From: Firmicutes bacterium HGW-Firmicutes-14
GTDB taxonomy: Bacteria > Bacillota > Thermincolia > Thermincolales > UBA2595
Direction of reading: 5' to 3'
NCBI GenBank assembly: GCA_002840275.1
Contig: PHAB01000002.1
Location: forward strand, 248,001 to 312,000
DNA: 64,000 nucleotides
A program made the translations under genes and the position numbers. Under the pieces are notes generated by a model. It did not search any database, was not told the origin of the DNA, and saw nothing but the letters and a program-made list of their open reading frames with translations. Shown one piece after another: positions 36,261 to 44,254 of this stretch. Position 1 is the first letter of the stretch. Each line of letters opens with the position of its first letter.

Positions 36261-37799
36261 GTGGGAGATGCCTACTTTATAGGAGTGGATGCCGGCACGA
36301 CAGTAATTAAGACAGTCCTCTTCAATGATAGCGGCGAAGAACTGGCAAGTGCTTCGTGTAACGTACCGGTTATGCATCCAAACCCCGGCTGGGCGGAACA
36401 GGATATGGATGCTGTCTGGGAAGCGGCGAAGCAAACAATTAAGGAAGTTGTTGCCAAATCCGCTTTGGCCCAGGGAGCTATTAAGGGGCTGGGTATATGC
36501 GGCCAGGGAGGTGGCTCGTGGTTTATCGGAAAAAACGGCCTCCCCCTGCGCCCCGCGGCGTTGTGGCTTGACGGCAGGACAAAAAGCACGATTGAATCCT
36601 GGCAAAAGAGTGATGTATATGAAAAGCTTTTTCAGGTAACAGGCTGGCAGGTTTATACCGGCGTGGGACCATGTACTATCTTGCCCTGGTTTGTGGCCAA
36701 TGAACCGGAGACCTTGTCCCGAGCCCAAGCAGTATGCTACTGTAAAGACTGGATCAAATACTGCCTGACCGGGGAGATCAGTACCGATGAAACTGATCTG
36801 TTGGCGATGACAGACCCCCGTACCCGTGATTATTCACCGGAGATTTTCCGGTTGGCAGGTCTAAGTGACTGGGAGAACTTGCTTCCTGCCATTATACCGT
36901 CTTCACAAATTGCTGGCAGGATTACCCGGAAGGCTGCGGAAGAGACTGGTTTGCCTGTGGGAACTCCGGTTGCTTCCGGATCCATAGACGTGGCGGCCAC
37001 TGCTTTAGGCGTAGGCTGTGTTAGCAGCGGAGATGCCGCTTCGATCCTGGGGACTGCGGCAATTCACCTTGTTGTATCCGACAGGCCGGAATTTAGCAGG
37101 TCATATAGTATTTCCCAACACTGTGTACCCGACACATGGCTGTTTAACTGTATGGCTATGATGGGCGCCTCATGTCTCGACTGGTTTGACCGTGAATTCT
37201 GCCTGGTTGAAGAACAGGAGGCCAAGGCAGCGGGAATTAACAAGTATGATCTAATAAACCAAAAAGCTGCCGGTGTTCCCATAGGATCTAACGGGGTGAT
37301 TTTTTTGCCCTTCTTACAGGGAGAACGTGCCCCATTTGTTAAACCTGAGGCGAGAGGTGATTTCTTCGGCCTGGGGGACTGGACAAAGCGGGCTGACCTG
37401 TTGAGGGCCGTTTATGAAGGTGTAACCCTGGCCACAATGGATAACCACCGTTCCCTTAGTAATGGAGCGCATTTTGATGAGTTCTGGCTGGCTGGAGGAG
37501 GCAGTAAGAGCGTTGTCTGGTCCCAAATCGTATCAGACGCAACCGGTAAAAGGGTAAAGGTTCCCCTGGGGTCAGAATTTGGCGCAAGAGGGTCAGTTAT
37601 TAATGCTGCTGTTGCGGTTGGGTACTTCAGTGACCATGCCGAAGCAGTGAAAAATATGGTTCGGGTAAACCGCGTGCACGAGCCTGTGCCGGAAAATACC
37701 GAGCAATATGCTGAGCTTTATGTTATTTATAGGGAACTGATAGAGAAACTTTGGGATGTATGGCCAAAGATATATCGTTACACTCAAGGCCGGAAATAG
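36261..37799 (+). CDS. FGGY-family carbohydrate kinase (EryA/xylulokinase-like)
   Basis: 512 aa, sugar or polyol kinase. N-terminal phosphate motif FIGVDAGTTVIKTVLF; GWAEQDMDAVWEA and ALWLDGRT of the substrate domain; C-terminal domain with ASGSIDVAATALG, SILGTAAIHLV, FLPFLQGERAPF and the adenine motif FWLAGGGSKSVVWSQI. It should phosphorylate the imported substrate in the cytoplasm. Specificity cannot be read from sequence; the pattern of neighbouring isomerases suggests a tetritol such as erythritol, but xylulose- or glycerol-like substrates are not excluded. GTG start with AAGGGAGGTG upstream; a little over 40 bases after the methyltransferase. Confidence 0.87.
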   Translation: MGDAYFIGVDAGTTVIKTVLFNDSGEELASASCNVPVMHPNPGWAEQDMDAVWEAAKQTIKEVVAKSALAQGAIKGLGICGQGGGSWFIGKNGLPLRPAALWLDGRTKSTIESWQKSDVYEKLFQVTGWQVYTGVGPCTILPWFVANEPETLSRAQAVCYCKDWIKYCLTGEISTDETDLLAMTDPRTRDYSPEIFRLAGLSDWENLLPAIIPSSQIAGRITRKAAEETGLPVGTPVASGSIDVAATALGVGCVSSGDAASILGTAAIHLVVSDRPEFSRSYSISQHCVPDTWLFNCMAMMGASCLDWFDREFCLVEEQEAKAAGINKYDLINQKAAGVPIGSNGVIFLPFLQGERAPFVKPEARGDFFGLGDWTKRADLLRAVYEGVTLATMDNHRSLSNGAHFDEFWLAGGGSKSVVWSQIVSDATGKRVKVPLGSEFGARGSVINAAVAVGYFSDHAEAVKNMVRVNRVHEPVPENTEQYAELYVIYRELIEKLWDVWPKIYRYTQGRK

Positions 37800-37949
37800 A
37801 AATAACATCTTATTGAATATCCGGTTTGCGGGGTTCCGTTGTAGTTGGCTTTGGCCTGCTGTGCCGGGCCCTTTTTTATTAATAACAAAAAAATATTAAA
37901 AGACCAAGGGTTCTGCAGGAAATTGAAAATATGACAGAGAATACATAAA

Positions 37950-37982
37950 TGAGAATATGGTTATGCGATGGGAAAGTGCTCA
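37950..37982 (+). promoter_or_regulatory. Paired island operator, site 2
   Basis: TGAGAATATGG (37950-37960) and TGGGAAAGTGCTCA (37969-37982) start 19 bp apart. The second matches the palindrome TGAGAAATTTCTCA at 11 of 14 positions. The first is identical to the first site at 44098. It lies just before the TIM-like gene in a 200-base gap, suggesting an internal promoter controlled by the same regulator. Confidence 0.6.
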
Positions 37983-38000
37983 ATAAAAAAGGGGGTTTTT

Positions 38001-38786
38001 ATGAAACACTTTATTATCGGTTCAGGATGGAAAATGAACAATACCGTCAAAGAAAGTCTCGCTTTGCTTGATTCCCTGGAATGGTTTCTGGGCGATTTTA
38101 AGGGGTTTCCGCTTTTTGTGTTACCGCCTTTTACAGCGCTGGATGCCGTGGGGAAAAGATTAAACCGCTCTTTTATAAAATTTGGGGCTCAGAACATGCA
38201 CTGGGATACCTCCGGGGCTTACACAGGGGAAATATCTGCACCTATGTTGGTTGAATTAGGGTGCACTTATGTCGAAATGAATCACCACGAGCGCAGATCC
38301 TGCTTTAGTGAAAACGATAAAACAGTTAACCGGAAGATTCATACGGCGCTGCAGTATGGCTTAAAACCGATTCTCTGTGTAGGTGAGCAAGAAAAGGCAG
38401 AAGGCGCTGAATTCAAGCGTTTATTAGAAGAACAGTACAGCATCTTGTTGGAAGGAATAGATGACCAGGGGGTTTCTGATATCATATTTGCTTATGAGCC
38501 CCGCTGGGCAATCGGACAGAAAGATGCGGCCCCGGCGGATTATATTCAGTCCGCTCATAAAATGATGCGTGAGATACTCGGGGATATGTACGACCGGGAA
38601 ACCGGTAAAAAATCGTGGATAGCCTATGGAGGCAGCGTCAACCAGGACAATGCGGTTGAAATTGCGGTTCAACCTGATGTAAACGGTTTGTTTATTGGCC
38701 GGGCAGGACTTGAGGGACGCGGATTTGCCAAGATAATACTGGATGTCAGCGATGCATTGGATATTGGATTAGGAGGGGTTAGATGA
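38001..38786 (+). CDS. Triosephosphate isomerase-like protein (TpiA2/EryH type)
   Basis: About 261 aa from ATG 38001, after AAAGGGGG; an upstream in-frame ATG at 37968 overlaps the operator. TIM catalytic motifs: GSGWKMN (Lys), NHHERR (His, with His for the usual Ser), and AYEPRWAIG (Glu). FVLPPFTALDAV, GAQNMHWDTSGAYTGEIS and FIGRAGLEGRGFAKI follow the pattern of the rhizobial/Brucella TpiA2 line, which in Brucella converts D-3-tetrulose-4-phosphate to D-erythrulose/erythrose phosphate. A glycolytic TIM is expected elsewhere in the genome. It overlaps the next gene by four bases. Function as EryH is inference. Confidence 0.82.
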   Translation: MKHFIIGSGWKMNNTVKESLALLDSLEWFLGDFKGFPLFVLPPFTALDAVGKRLNRSFIKFGAQNMHWDTSGAYTGEISAPMLVELGCTYVEMNHHERRSCFSENDKTVNRKIHTALQYGLKPILCVGEQEKAEGAEFKRLLEEQYSILLEGIDDQGVSDIIFAYEPRWAIGQKDAAPADYIQSAHKMMREILGDMYDRETGKKSWIAYGGSVNQDNAVEIAVQPDVNGLFIGRAGLEGRGFAKIILDVSDALDIGLGGVR

Positions 38787-39703
38787 GCGAGATTAAACTG
38801 GGAACGAACACAAGTTTTGCGTTAAACCGTTGGCCGCTGCCTGAAGAATGGATAGGGATTGTTGTGGATGAATTGGGCCTTGACTGTATCCAGTTTTATA
38901 CCGATATGCTGGACCCGGTTCTGGTATCAAGGCCGCTGATGTTAAAATCGGCCGGGGAAATCAAAGCCCTGGCAGAGGCAAAAGGTATGTCTGTATGCAG
39001 CACTGCCAGCGGTGCCATACCTCACCAGACCAACTTTTTACTGCATCCGGATCCGGAATTTCGCCGGGAGTATATGCATTGGTATCGTGCTCTGATTGAT
39101 ATGACTGCCGCTTTGGGGTCACCGGCTGCCGGAGTGTATGTGGGCGCCTTCAGCATGTCTGACGCAGCTGACCCGGAACGGAAGAAGCAGCTGCTTAACG
39201 ACTATATCGAAATAATGGCAGACCTGTCACGCTATGCAAAAGAGCAAGGTCTTTCATATCTTTTGGTTGAGCCTATGTCAATACCCCGTGAGTATCCCTG
39301 CACAATAGAAGAAACAAAGGACATTTTTCAACGGTTGGAGCAGGCCATGGCATTACCGGTTTATTTGAATCTGGATGTTGGACACCTTAACATCATTTCG
39401 GCAAATCCTGATGATGCAAACCCATTGGCCTGGATCCGGGAATTGGGACAATATTGCAAGGTACTTCATATTCAGCAGACAGACGCCAAAACAGGCAGTC
39501 ACCATTGGCCCTTTACTGAAGAATACAACGCTAAAGGAGCAATTAATACCGGGGAAGTCATTAAGGCAGTAAAAGCCCATGGGGTAGATATGTATCTGAT
39601 TTTTGAACTCTTTTATAAACCTTTCGGTGACAACGATGACAAGGTCCTTACAACCTTAAAGGAAAGCGTTATTCACTGGAAAAAAGCCTTGGCGGAAGTA
39701 TAG
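38783..39703 (+). CDS. Sugar-phosphate isomerase/epimerase, xylose-isomerase fold (EryC-like)
   Basis: 306 aa, AP_endonuc_2/xylose-isomerase-like TIM barrel. Seen: LDCIQFYTDML, ASGAIPHQTN, SPAAGVYVGAF, LLVEPMSIPRE, YLNLDVGHLNI (Asp-x-Gly-His metal site), LHIQQTDA and YLIFELFYKPF with Glu. EryC of Brucella has this fold and acts as a tetrulose-4-phosphate racemase, so the same or a related epimerisation is plausible. The start ATG 38783 overlaps the TpiA-like stop, which ties it to the same operon and pathway. Confidence 0.8.
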   Translation: MSEIKLGTNTSFALNRWPLPEEWIGIVVDELGLDCIQFYTDMLDPVLVSRPLMLKSAGEIKALAEAKGMSVCSTASGAIPHQTNFLLHPDPEFRREYMHWYRALIDMTAALGSPAAGVYVGAFSMSDAADPERKKQLLNDYIEIMADLSRYAKEQGLSYLLVEPMSIPREYPCTIEETKDIFQRLEQAMALPVYLNLDVGHLNIISANPDDANPLAWIRELGQYCKVLHIQQTDAKTGSHHWPFTEEYNAKGAINTGEVIKAVKAHGVDMYLIFELFYKPFGDNDDKVLTTLKESVIHWKKALAEV

Positions 39704-39743
39704 GGCAGGAAAAGAGTTCATGTGAGAAAAGAAGGTGGAACAG

Positions 39744-41201
39744 GTGGAACGTTATGATGTTGCAATAATCGGTGCCGGTATTGTCGGTACTGCCACGGCC
39801 TGGAAACTGGCTCGCTACAAGATAAAGACAGTGCTGCTTGAGGCGCTGCCGGATCTGGCCTGCGGAACAACAAAGGCCAATGGCGGGATAATCCATGCCG
39901 GTTATGACCCTAAGACAGGCACACTAAAGGCCAAACTGAATGTTCAGGGGGCCAGCGAATACCCCGTTCTGGCAGAGCAGCTTGGATTTAGATATAAACA
40001 AACAGGTTCCCTGGTGGTTGGCTTTAACGAACAGGACGAACAATACCTGAAAATGGAATATCAAAACGGGAAAGCGAATGGCGTACCTGACCTAAAGATT
40101 ATTTACGGGGAAGAAATCAGGGCTCTGGAACCCAGGATAAACCCCCAGGCAACTGTAGCGCTTCATGCGCCAACAGCCGGTGTGCTTGACCCTTTCGAAG
40201 CAGCCTATGCCTTTGCCGAAAATGCCCATCAAAACGGTGTGGATGTATACTTCCAATTTAAGGTGACAGGCATCACCCGGAAATCGGACGGGTTTGTCCT
40301 TCATTCTTCCTCCGGGAATGTGGAAGCAGGGATGGTAGTCAATGCCGCCGGGGTGTATTCCGACGTCGTGGCTGCTCTGGCAGGGTCTCAGGATTTTACC
40401 GTTACGCCCCGTATTGGAGAAATATTAGTATTGGATAAGGAAATATCTAACCCGGTGAGAAATGTAATTTTTCCTATCCCCTCTCCGACCAAAGGGAAAG
40501 GTATTGTAGTGATTCCGACAGTTTCCGGCAATGTCCTGGTCAGTGCCACGGCCAGGAATATTGAAGATAAAGAAAATATTTCGACCTCCCGGGAAGGATT
40601 GCAGGAGCTCTTGCAGGGAGGCCGGAAATTGGTGGCAGACATTTCTGCAGGCCAGGTAATCCGCGAATTTTCAGGATTACGGGCAGTTTCGTCAGCAGGT
40701 GAAGATTTTAATATTGGACCCACACCCGGAATTCGCGGTTTTATCACTGCCGGAGGCATCCAGTCACCGGGCCTGGCCTCAGCGCCGGCAATTGCCTCTC
40801 TAATCCGGGACTGTCTGGCCGAGGAGGGCCTCGTGCTCAGGGAAAAGCCTGATTATAATCCGCTCCGGAAGGCCGGTGTGCGTTTTAGTGCCCTGTCAGC
40901 AGAAGAACAGGACCGCTTGATTAAGGAAAATCCCGATTATGGGCAGATTGTTTGCCGATGTGAATATGTGACCGCCGGTGAAATCATTGACGCAATCAAA
41001 ACCCCATTGGGCGCAACCACTATTGACGGAGTAAAGAGGCGGAGCCGTGCCGGTATGGGACGGTGCCAGGGGGGATTCTGCCAGCCGAGAATTCTGGCAA
41101 TCCTTTCCAGGTATTTGCAGAAACCACCCGAACAGATCTGGCTGGAATATGCTGACTCGCCTGTGGTGATGGGGATGTTAAAAGGAGGCTGCCGTCAATG
41201 A
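39744..41201 (+). CDS. FAD-dependent polyol-phosphate dehydrogenase, GlpA-like, with BFD-type Fe-S domain
   Basis: About 485 aa (GTG 39744 after AAGGTGG; GTG 39735 possible). N-terminal Rossmann motif DVAIIGAGIVGTATAWKLA; FAD-binding DAO core with TTKANGGIIHAGYD and LVVGFNEQDE; late motif GFITAGGIQSPGLASAPAIA. The C-terminal 100 residues hold a BFD-like [2Fe-2S] domain, CRCEYVTAGEIIDAI and GMGRCQGGFCQP. This is the anaerobic GlpA-type layout. It would oxidise the phosphorylated polyol, the step done by EryB in Brucella. It overlaps the next gene by four bases. Confidence 0.85.
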   Translation: MERYDVAIIGAGIVGTATAWKLARYKIKTVLLEALPDLACGTTKANGGIIHAGYDPKTGTLKAKLNVQGASEYPVLAEQLGFRYKQTGSLVVGFNEQDEQYLKMEYQNGKANGVPDLKIIYGEEIRALEPRINPQATVALHAPTAGVLDPFEAAYAFAENAHQNGVDVYFQFKVTGITRKSDGFVLHSSSGNVEAGMVVNAAGVYSDVVAALAGSQDFTVTPRIGEILVLDKEISNPVRNVIFPIPSPTKGKGIVVIPTVSGNVLVSATARNIEDKENISTSREGLQELLQGGRKLVADISAGQVIREFSGLRAVSSAGEDFNIGPTPGIRGFITAGGIQSPGLASAPAIASLIRDCLAEEGLVLREKPDYNPLRKAGVRFSALSAEEQDRLIKENPDYGQIVCRCEYVTAGEIIDAIKTPLGATTIDGVKRRSRAGMGRCQGGFCQPRILAILSRYLQKPPEQIWLEYADSPVVMGMLKGGCRQ

Positions 41202-42463
41202 ATATGATGAGTTATGATGTCGTTGTCATAGGCGGCGGCCCGGCCGGTATGGCAGCAGCACTGAAAAGCAAAGAATATGGCTGCACGGTGGCGCTGCTAG
41301 AACGGGATGCAGATCTCGGCGGGATATTGAACCAGTGTATTCACCCCGGTTTTGGAGTGGAATATTTTAAAGAAGAACTGGCCGGTCCTGAATATGCGGG
41401 ACGCTTTACAGACTTGGTGAATTCAGCCGGAATTGATGTTTATATACAGACCATGGTCACAGCTGTTAACCCTGAACGTTCAGTCATGGCAATCAATCAG
41501 AATGGGGTTATGCAGATTAGCGCTGGAGCTGTGGTTCTGGCCATGGGCTGCCGGGAAAGGACCCGGGGGGCGATCATGATTCCGGGATACCGGCCGGCCG
41601 GGGTTATGACTGCGGGGATTGCCCAGCGTTATATCAATATTGAAAATCTGAAGCCTGGCAGCAAGGCAGTCATTGTCGGTTCGGGAGATATTGGACTGAT
41701 TATGGCCAGGCGGATGTATCTGGAAGGTATCCAAGTGCTTGGTGTATATGAGATTATGCCCTATGTCAATGGTCTCATCCGGAATGTAAAACAGTGCCTC
41801 GAAGACTTTGCTATCCCCCTTTATTTGTCTGAAACTGTTATTGATATTCAGGGGAAGGGCCGCCTGTCAGGAGTAGTAACTGCCAGGGTAGATGAAAACT
41901 TCCGGCCTGTCAGCGGTACGGAAAAACACATCGAATGTGACTTATTGCTGTTATCTGTGGGACTAATTCCGGAAAACGACCTTTCGGTACGGGTCGGTGT
42001 TGAGCTTAATACGGCCACCCAGGGACCTTTGGTAAACAACGGTCTGGAGACCAATGTCCCCGGTATTTTTGCCTGTGGAAATGTCCTGCATGTTCATGAT
42101 GTTGTTGATAATGTTACCAGGGAAGCACTGAAAGCCGGTGAACAGGCAGCGCGTTATGCTAAAAAAACCGGTGTCAAACCTAAGGAGCCCAGGAAAATTT
42201 TAGCCGGGGAAAATATCCGTTATACCGTGCCCAACTACTATCACCCCGGTGCCGGCGAAAAGGTAGATATCTGTTTTCGGGTCAGCCGGCCGATCTCTGA
42301 CGGGTATCTTGTGGTATCTTCCCCGGAACGGGTGATCCTGGAAGGTAAACCACGTGGCTTCAGACCGGGAGAGATGGAGAAGTTTAGCTTAAGCCCCAAG
42401 CTTCAGGGGAAGGACTGCTCAGATGTGATTTTGAGCGTAAGGAGGCGGTCCAATGGAAACTAA
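41198..42463 (+). CDS. NAD/FAD-binding oxidoreductase (GlpB-like partner)
   Basis: 421 aa. The FAD site is VVVIGGGPAGMAAALKSKEYG; NQCIHPGFGVEYF and MGCRERTRGA follow; a second nucleotide-binding site is AVIVGSGDIGLIMARRMYLEG; GIFACGNVLHVHD is near the C-terminus. The same gene order (GlpA-like with BFD, this flavoprotein, DUF1667 protein) occurs in many Firmicutes and replaces the classic GlpABC complex. It probably passes electrons from the dehydrogenase to NAD or a quinone. Overlaps the neighbours on both sides. Confidence 0.82.
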   Translation: MNMMSYDVVVIGGGPAGMAAALKSKEYGCTVALLERDADLGGILNQCIHPGFGVEYFKEELAGPEYAGRFTDLVNSAGIDVYIQTMVTAVNPERSVMAINQNGVMQISAGAVVLAMGCRERTRGAIMIPGYRPAGVMTAGIAQRYINIENLKPGSKAVIVGSGDIGLIMARRMYLEGIQVLGVYEIMPYVNGLIRNVKQCLEDFAIPLYLSETVIDIQGKGRLSGVVTARVDENFRPVSGTEKHIECDLLLLSVGLIPENDLSVRVGVELNTATQGPLVNNGLETNVPGIFACGNVLHVHDVVDNVTREALKAGEQAARYAKKTGVKPKEPRKILAGENIRYTVPNYYHPGAGEKVDICFRVSRPISDGYLVVSSPERVILEGKPRGFRPGEMEKFSLSPKLQGKDCSDVILSVRRRSNGN

Positions 42464-42833
42464 TCTTATTTGTATCAGCTGCCCTAAAGGATGCCACCTA
42501 AAGGTATCTTTGGCAGGAGAAAATATTCAGGAGGTCAAAGGCAATCGCTGTCCCCGGGGGAAGGAGTATGCTGAAAGTGAAATCAAAGACCCCCGGAGAG
42601 TTCTGACAACCACCGTTTTGGTTAAGGGAGGCCGGCTCCCGGTCATACCCGTCAAAAGCCAGACGGGTCTTCCCAAAGGGCTGATTATCGCGGCCATGAA
42701 GATATTGCGGGAAACGGCTGTTTCTTCCCCGGTCAGGCGCGGAGATATAGTTGTAGAAAATATCCTGGGGACCGGGATTAATATTATTGCTGCCAGGGAT
42801 GTTGCATCTGCCGGCACCCAAAGTAAATATTGA
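42453..42833 (+). CDS. DUF1667 iron-sulfur-type protein
   Basis: 126 aa. The N-terminus has CISCPKGCHLKVSL and NRCPRGKEYAESEIKDPRRVLTTTV, a CxxCxxxC plus distal Cys pattern suited to a metal or Fe-S site. It is the usual third member of the GlpA-like/flavoprotein/DUF1667 triad, probably an electron-transfer or assembly subunit; no reaction is established. The ATG overlaps the preceding gene by 11 bases. Confidence 0.82.
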   Translation: METNLICISCPKGCHLKVSLAGENIQEVKGNRCPRGKEYAESEIKDPRRVLTTTVLVKGGRLPVIPVKSQTGLPKGLIIAAMKILRETAVSSPVRRGDIVVENILGTGINIIAARDVASAGTQSKY

Positions 42834-42931
42834 AAAGGTACCTAAACTAAGGTAAAATTATATATTAGGTAAATTCTAAACCCGCCTCGGATATTTTATG
42901 CAGACAGGGAAGTTGAGAGGGAAGTGAAACA

Positions 42932-43873
42932 ATGAAATATGACAGATTACACCTGATGACTAAAATCTGCTATTTTTATTATAATGAAGGACTGACCCAG
43001 TCTGAGATTGCCGCCAAGTTAAATATTTCCCGGCAAATGGCTTCCCGTCTGCTGCAAAAGGCAAAAGAGGAAGGAATTGTGGAGATTTATATCAAAAGCC
43101 CCGTAGTTAATATCGCTGATCTGGAAGTTAAGATAGAGAAGAAATTTGGATTGAAAGAAGCTATAGTCATACAAAATAACCAAATATCCGGTGAGGAGTT
43201 GAAAGCAAAACTGGGTAATGCCGCGGCCGCATATCTTGAACATCAACTTACTCAAGGATTAAAAATCGGTGTAGGATGGGGTACAACTCTTAGATACATG
43301 GCGGAACACTTCAACAAGCTTAATGTTTTTCCTTTAAAGGATATAAAGGTATATCAGCTTATTGGGGGAATTAACAATGTTGAATACCATATCCTGGCCC
43401 AGGATATTGTCGCTCTTATCTCAAGTTCCCTGGGCGCTAAAGATTACTATATTCATGCACCATGTATTGTGGCTAACGAGGAAGTCTGTGACACCATAAT
43501 GAGCGAAGGAGTAATCCGCGAAGTTTTGAAACAGTTTAATGGTATTGATTATGCATTTCTGGGTATTGGAACATTAGAGGACCCCATAATTTCCAGGTTC
43601 CTTCAGCCGGAAGAGATTGAAAACCTGCGGGAACTGGGGGCTGTGGGTCAAATCTGTTTACGCTATTTTGATAATCAGGGGCAGTTTTTAACAGGAGCCT
43701 TAAATAAACGGGTTATCAGTGTCAGCGTTGAGCAGCTAAGCCAGATGAAAAATGTGGTTGCCCTGGCCGGTGGAAGTGACAAATTTGATGCTGTACTGGG
43801 AATTCTGAAAAGCGGTCTTCTGGATGTATTGGTTACGGATGAGGAAACAGCACGGTTTGTGCTGGAAAACTAA
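42932..43873 (+). CDS. SorC/DeoR-family sugar-responsive regulator (EryD-like)
   Basis: 313 aa. An N-terminal helix-turn-helix (YNEGLTQSEIAAKLNISRQMASRLLQKAKEEGIVEI) is joined to a SorC-type effector domain with IGVGWGTTLRYMAE and VVALAGGSDKFDAVLGILKSGLLDVLVTDEETAR. The domain binds sugar phosphates and controls DNA binding; EryD of Brucella belongs to this group. It is the only regulator in the island, so it is the best candidate for the paired TGAGAA sites. ATG 42932 follows GAGGGAAG. A strong terminator follows. Confidence 0.85.
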   Translation: MKYDRLHLMTKICYFYYNEGLTQSEIAAKLNISRQMASRLLQKAKEEGIVEIYIKSPVVNIADLEVKIEKKFGLKEAIVIQNNQISGEELKAKLGNAAAAYLEHQLTQGLKIGVGWGTTLRYMAEHFNKLNVFPLKDIKVYQLIGGINNVEYHILAQDIVALISSSLGAKDYYIHAPCIVANEEVCDTIMSEGVIREVLKQFNGIDYAFLGIGTLEDPIISRFLQPEEIENLRELGAVGQICLRYFDNQGQFLTGALNKRVISVSVEQLSQMKNVVALAGGSDKFDAVLGILKSGLLDVLVTDEETARFVLEN

Positions 43874-43906
43874 ACCGGACAAAAACTTCACATGGTTAAC
43901 CTTAAT

Positions 43907-43964
43907 CCTCCCGATAGGCGTAAAACCGTTAGTCATTACGGTGCGTTTACCCGGAGGGTTTTTT
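43907..43964 (+). terminator. Terminator of the regulator gene
   Basis: CCTCC (43907-43911) with GGAGG (43953-43957) and inner pairs including GCGTAAA/GTTTAC and ACCGT/ACGGT form a long stem; TTTTTTATG follows. Confidence 0.65.
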
Positions 43965-44254
43965 ATGTTACAGATGCAGTACGGAAATCTCGCGTGGTTG
44001 TAAAAAATTGGACTATAACGAAATTAAATAATTCGTGTAATAATTAAAAAAACATGCCAAACCAAGAAGGAATTCTCTAATTGTGTGACGAATATAGTGA
44101 GAATATGGTTTTAATATGAGAAATTTCTCAAAAACATGGGTTTAGAGTTAGTTGAAAAAAGAATTTGGAAGGGGGTTGAGAAGCTAATTAGGGGGAGAGT
44201 ATTACTAATAAGTGTAATAGAGTACTTAAAACCAAATGAATGGGAGGTAAGAAA
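43965..44254. other. Non-coding region before the ABC transporter operon
   Basis: About 290 bases, AT-rich, no ORF of note. It holds the strongest copy of the island operator (44098-44130). I see no clean -35/-10 pair; TATAAC at about 44014 lacks a good partner. A GGGGGTTG and GGGGGAG before the binding-protein gene are purine-rich but too far from ATG to be its ribosome site. Confidence 0.5.
44098..44130 (+). promoter_or_regulatory. Paired island operator, site 3
   Basis: TGAGAATATGG (44098-44108) and the perfect 14-bp palindrome TGAGAAATTTCTCA (44117-44130) start 19 bp apart. Same spacing and motif as sites at 35016 and 37950. It would control the transporter operon. Confidence 0.7.

Noticed and set aside
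37840-37880. Terminator after the FGGY kinase (GGCC ... GGGCCC then TTTTTT)
   Set aside because: There is a T-run, but the stem is only about four bases, so I do not list it as a feature.
37968-38000. Upstream ATG of the TIM-like gene
   Set aside because: It lies within the operator-like site and lacks a ribosome site, while ATG 38001 has AAAGGGGG and gives the normal TIM start.
42840-42870. ACCTAA ... TTAGGT repeats before the SorC gene as an operator
   Set aside because: They do not match the TGAGAA pattern of the other three sites; may be chance in an AT-rich gap.
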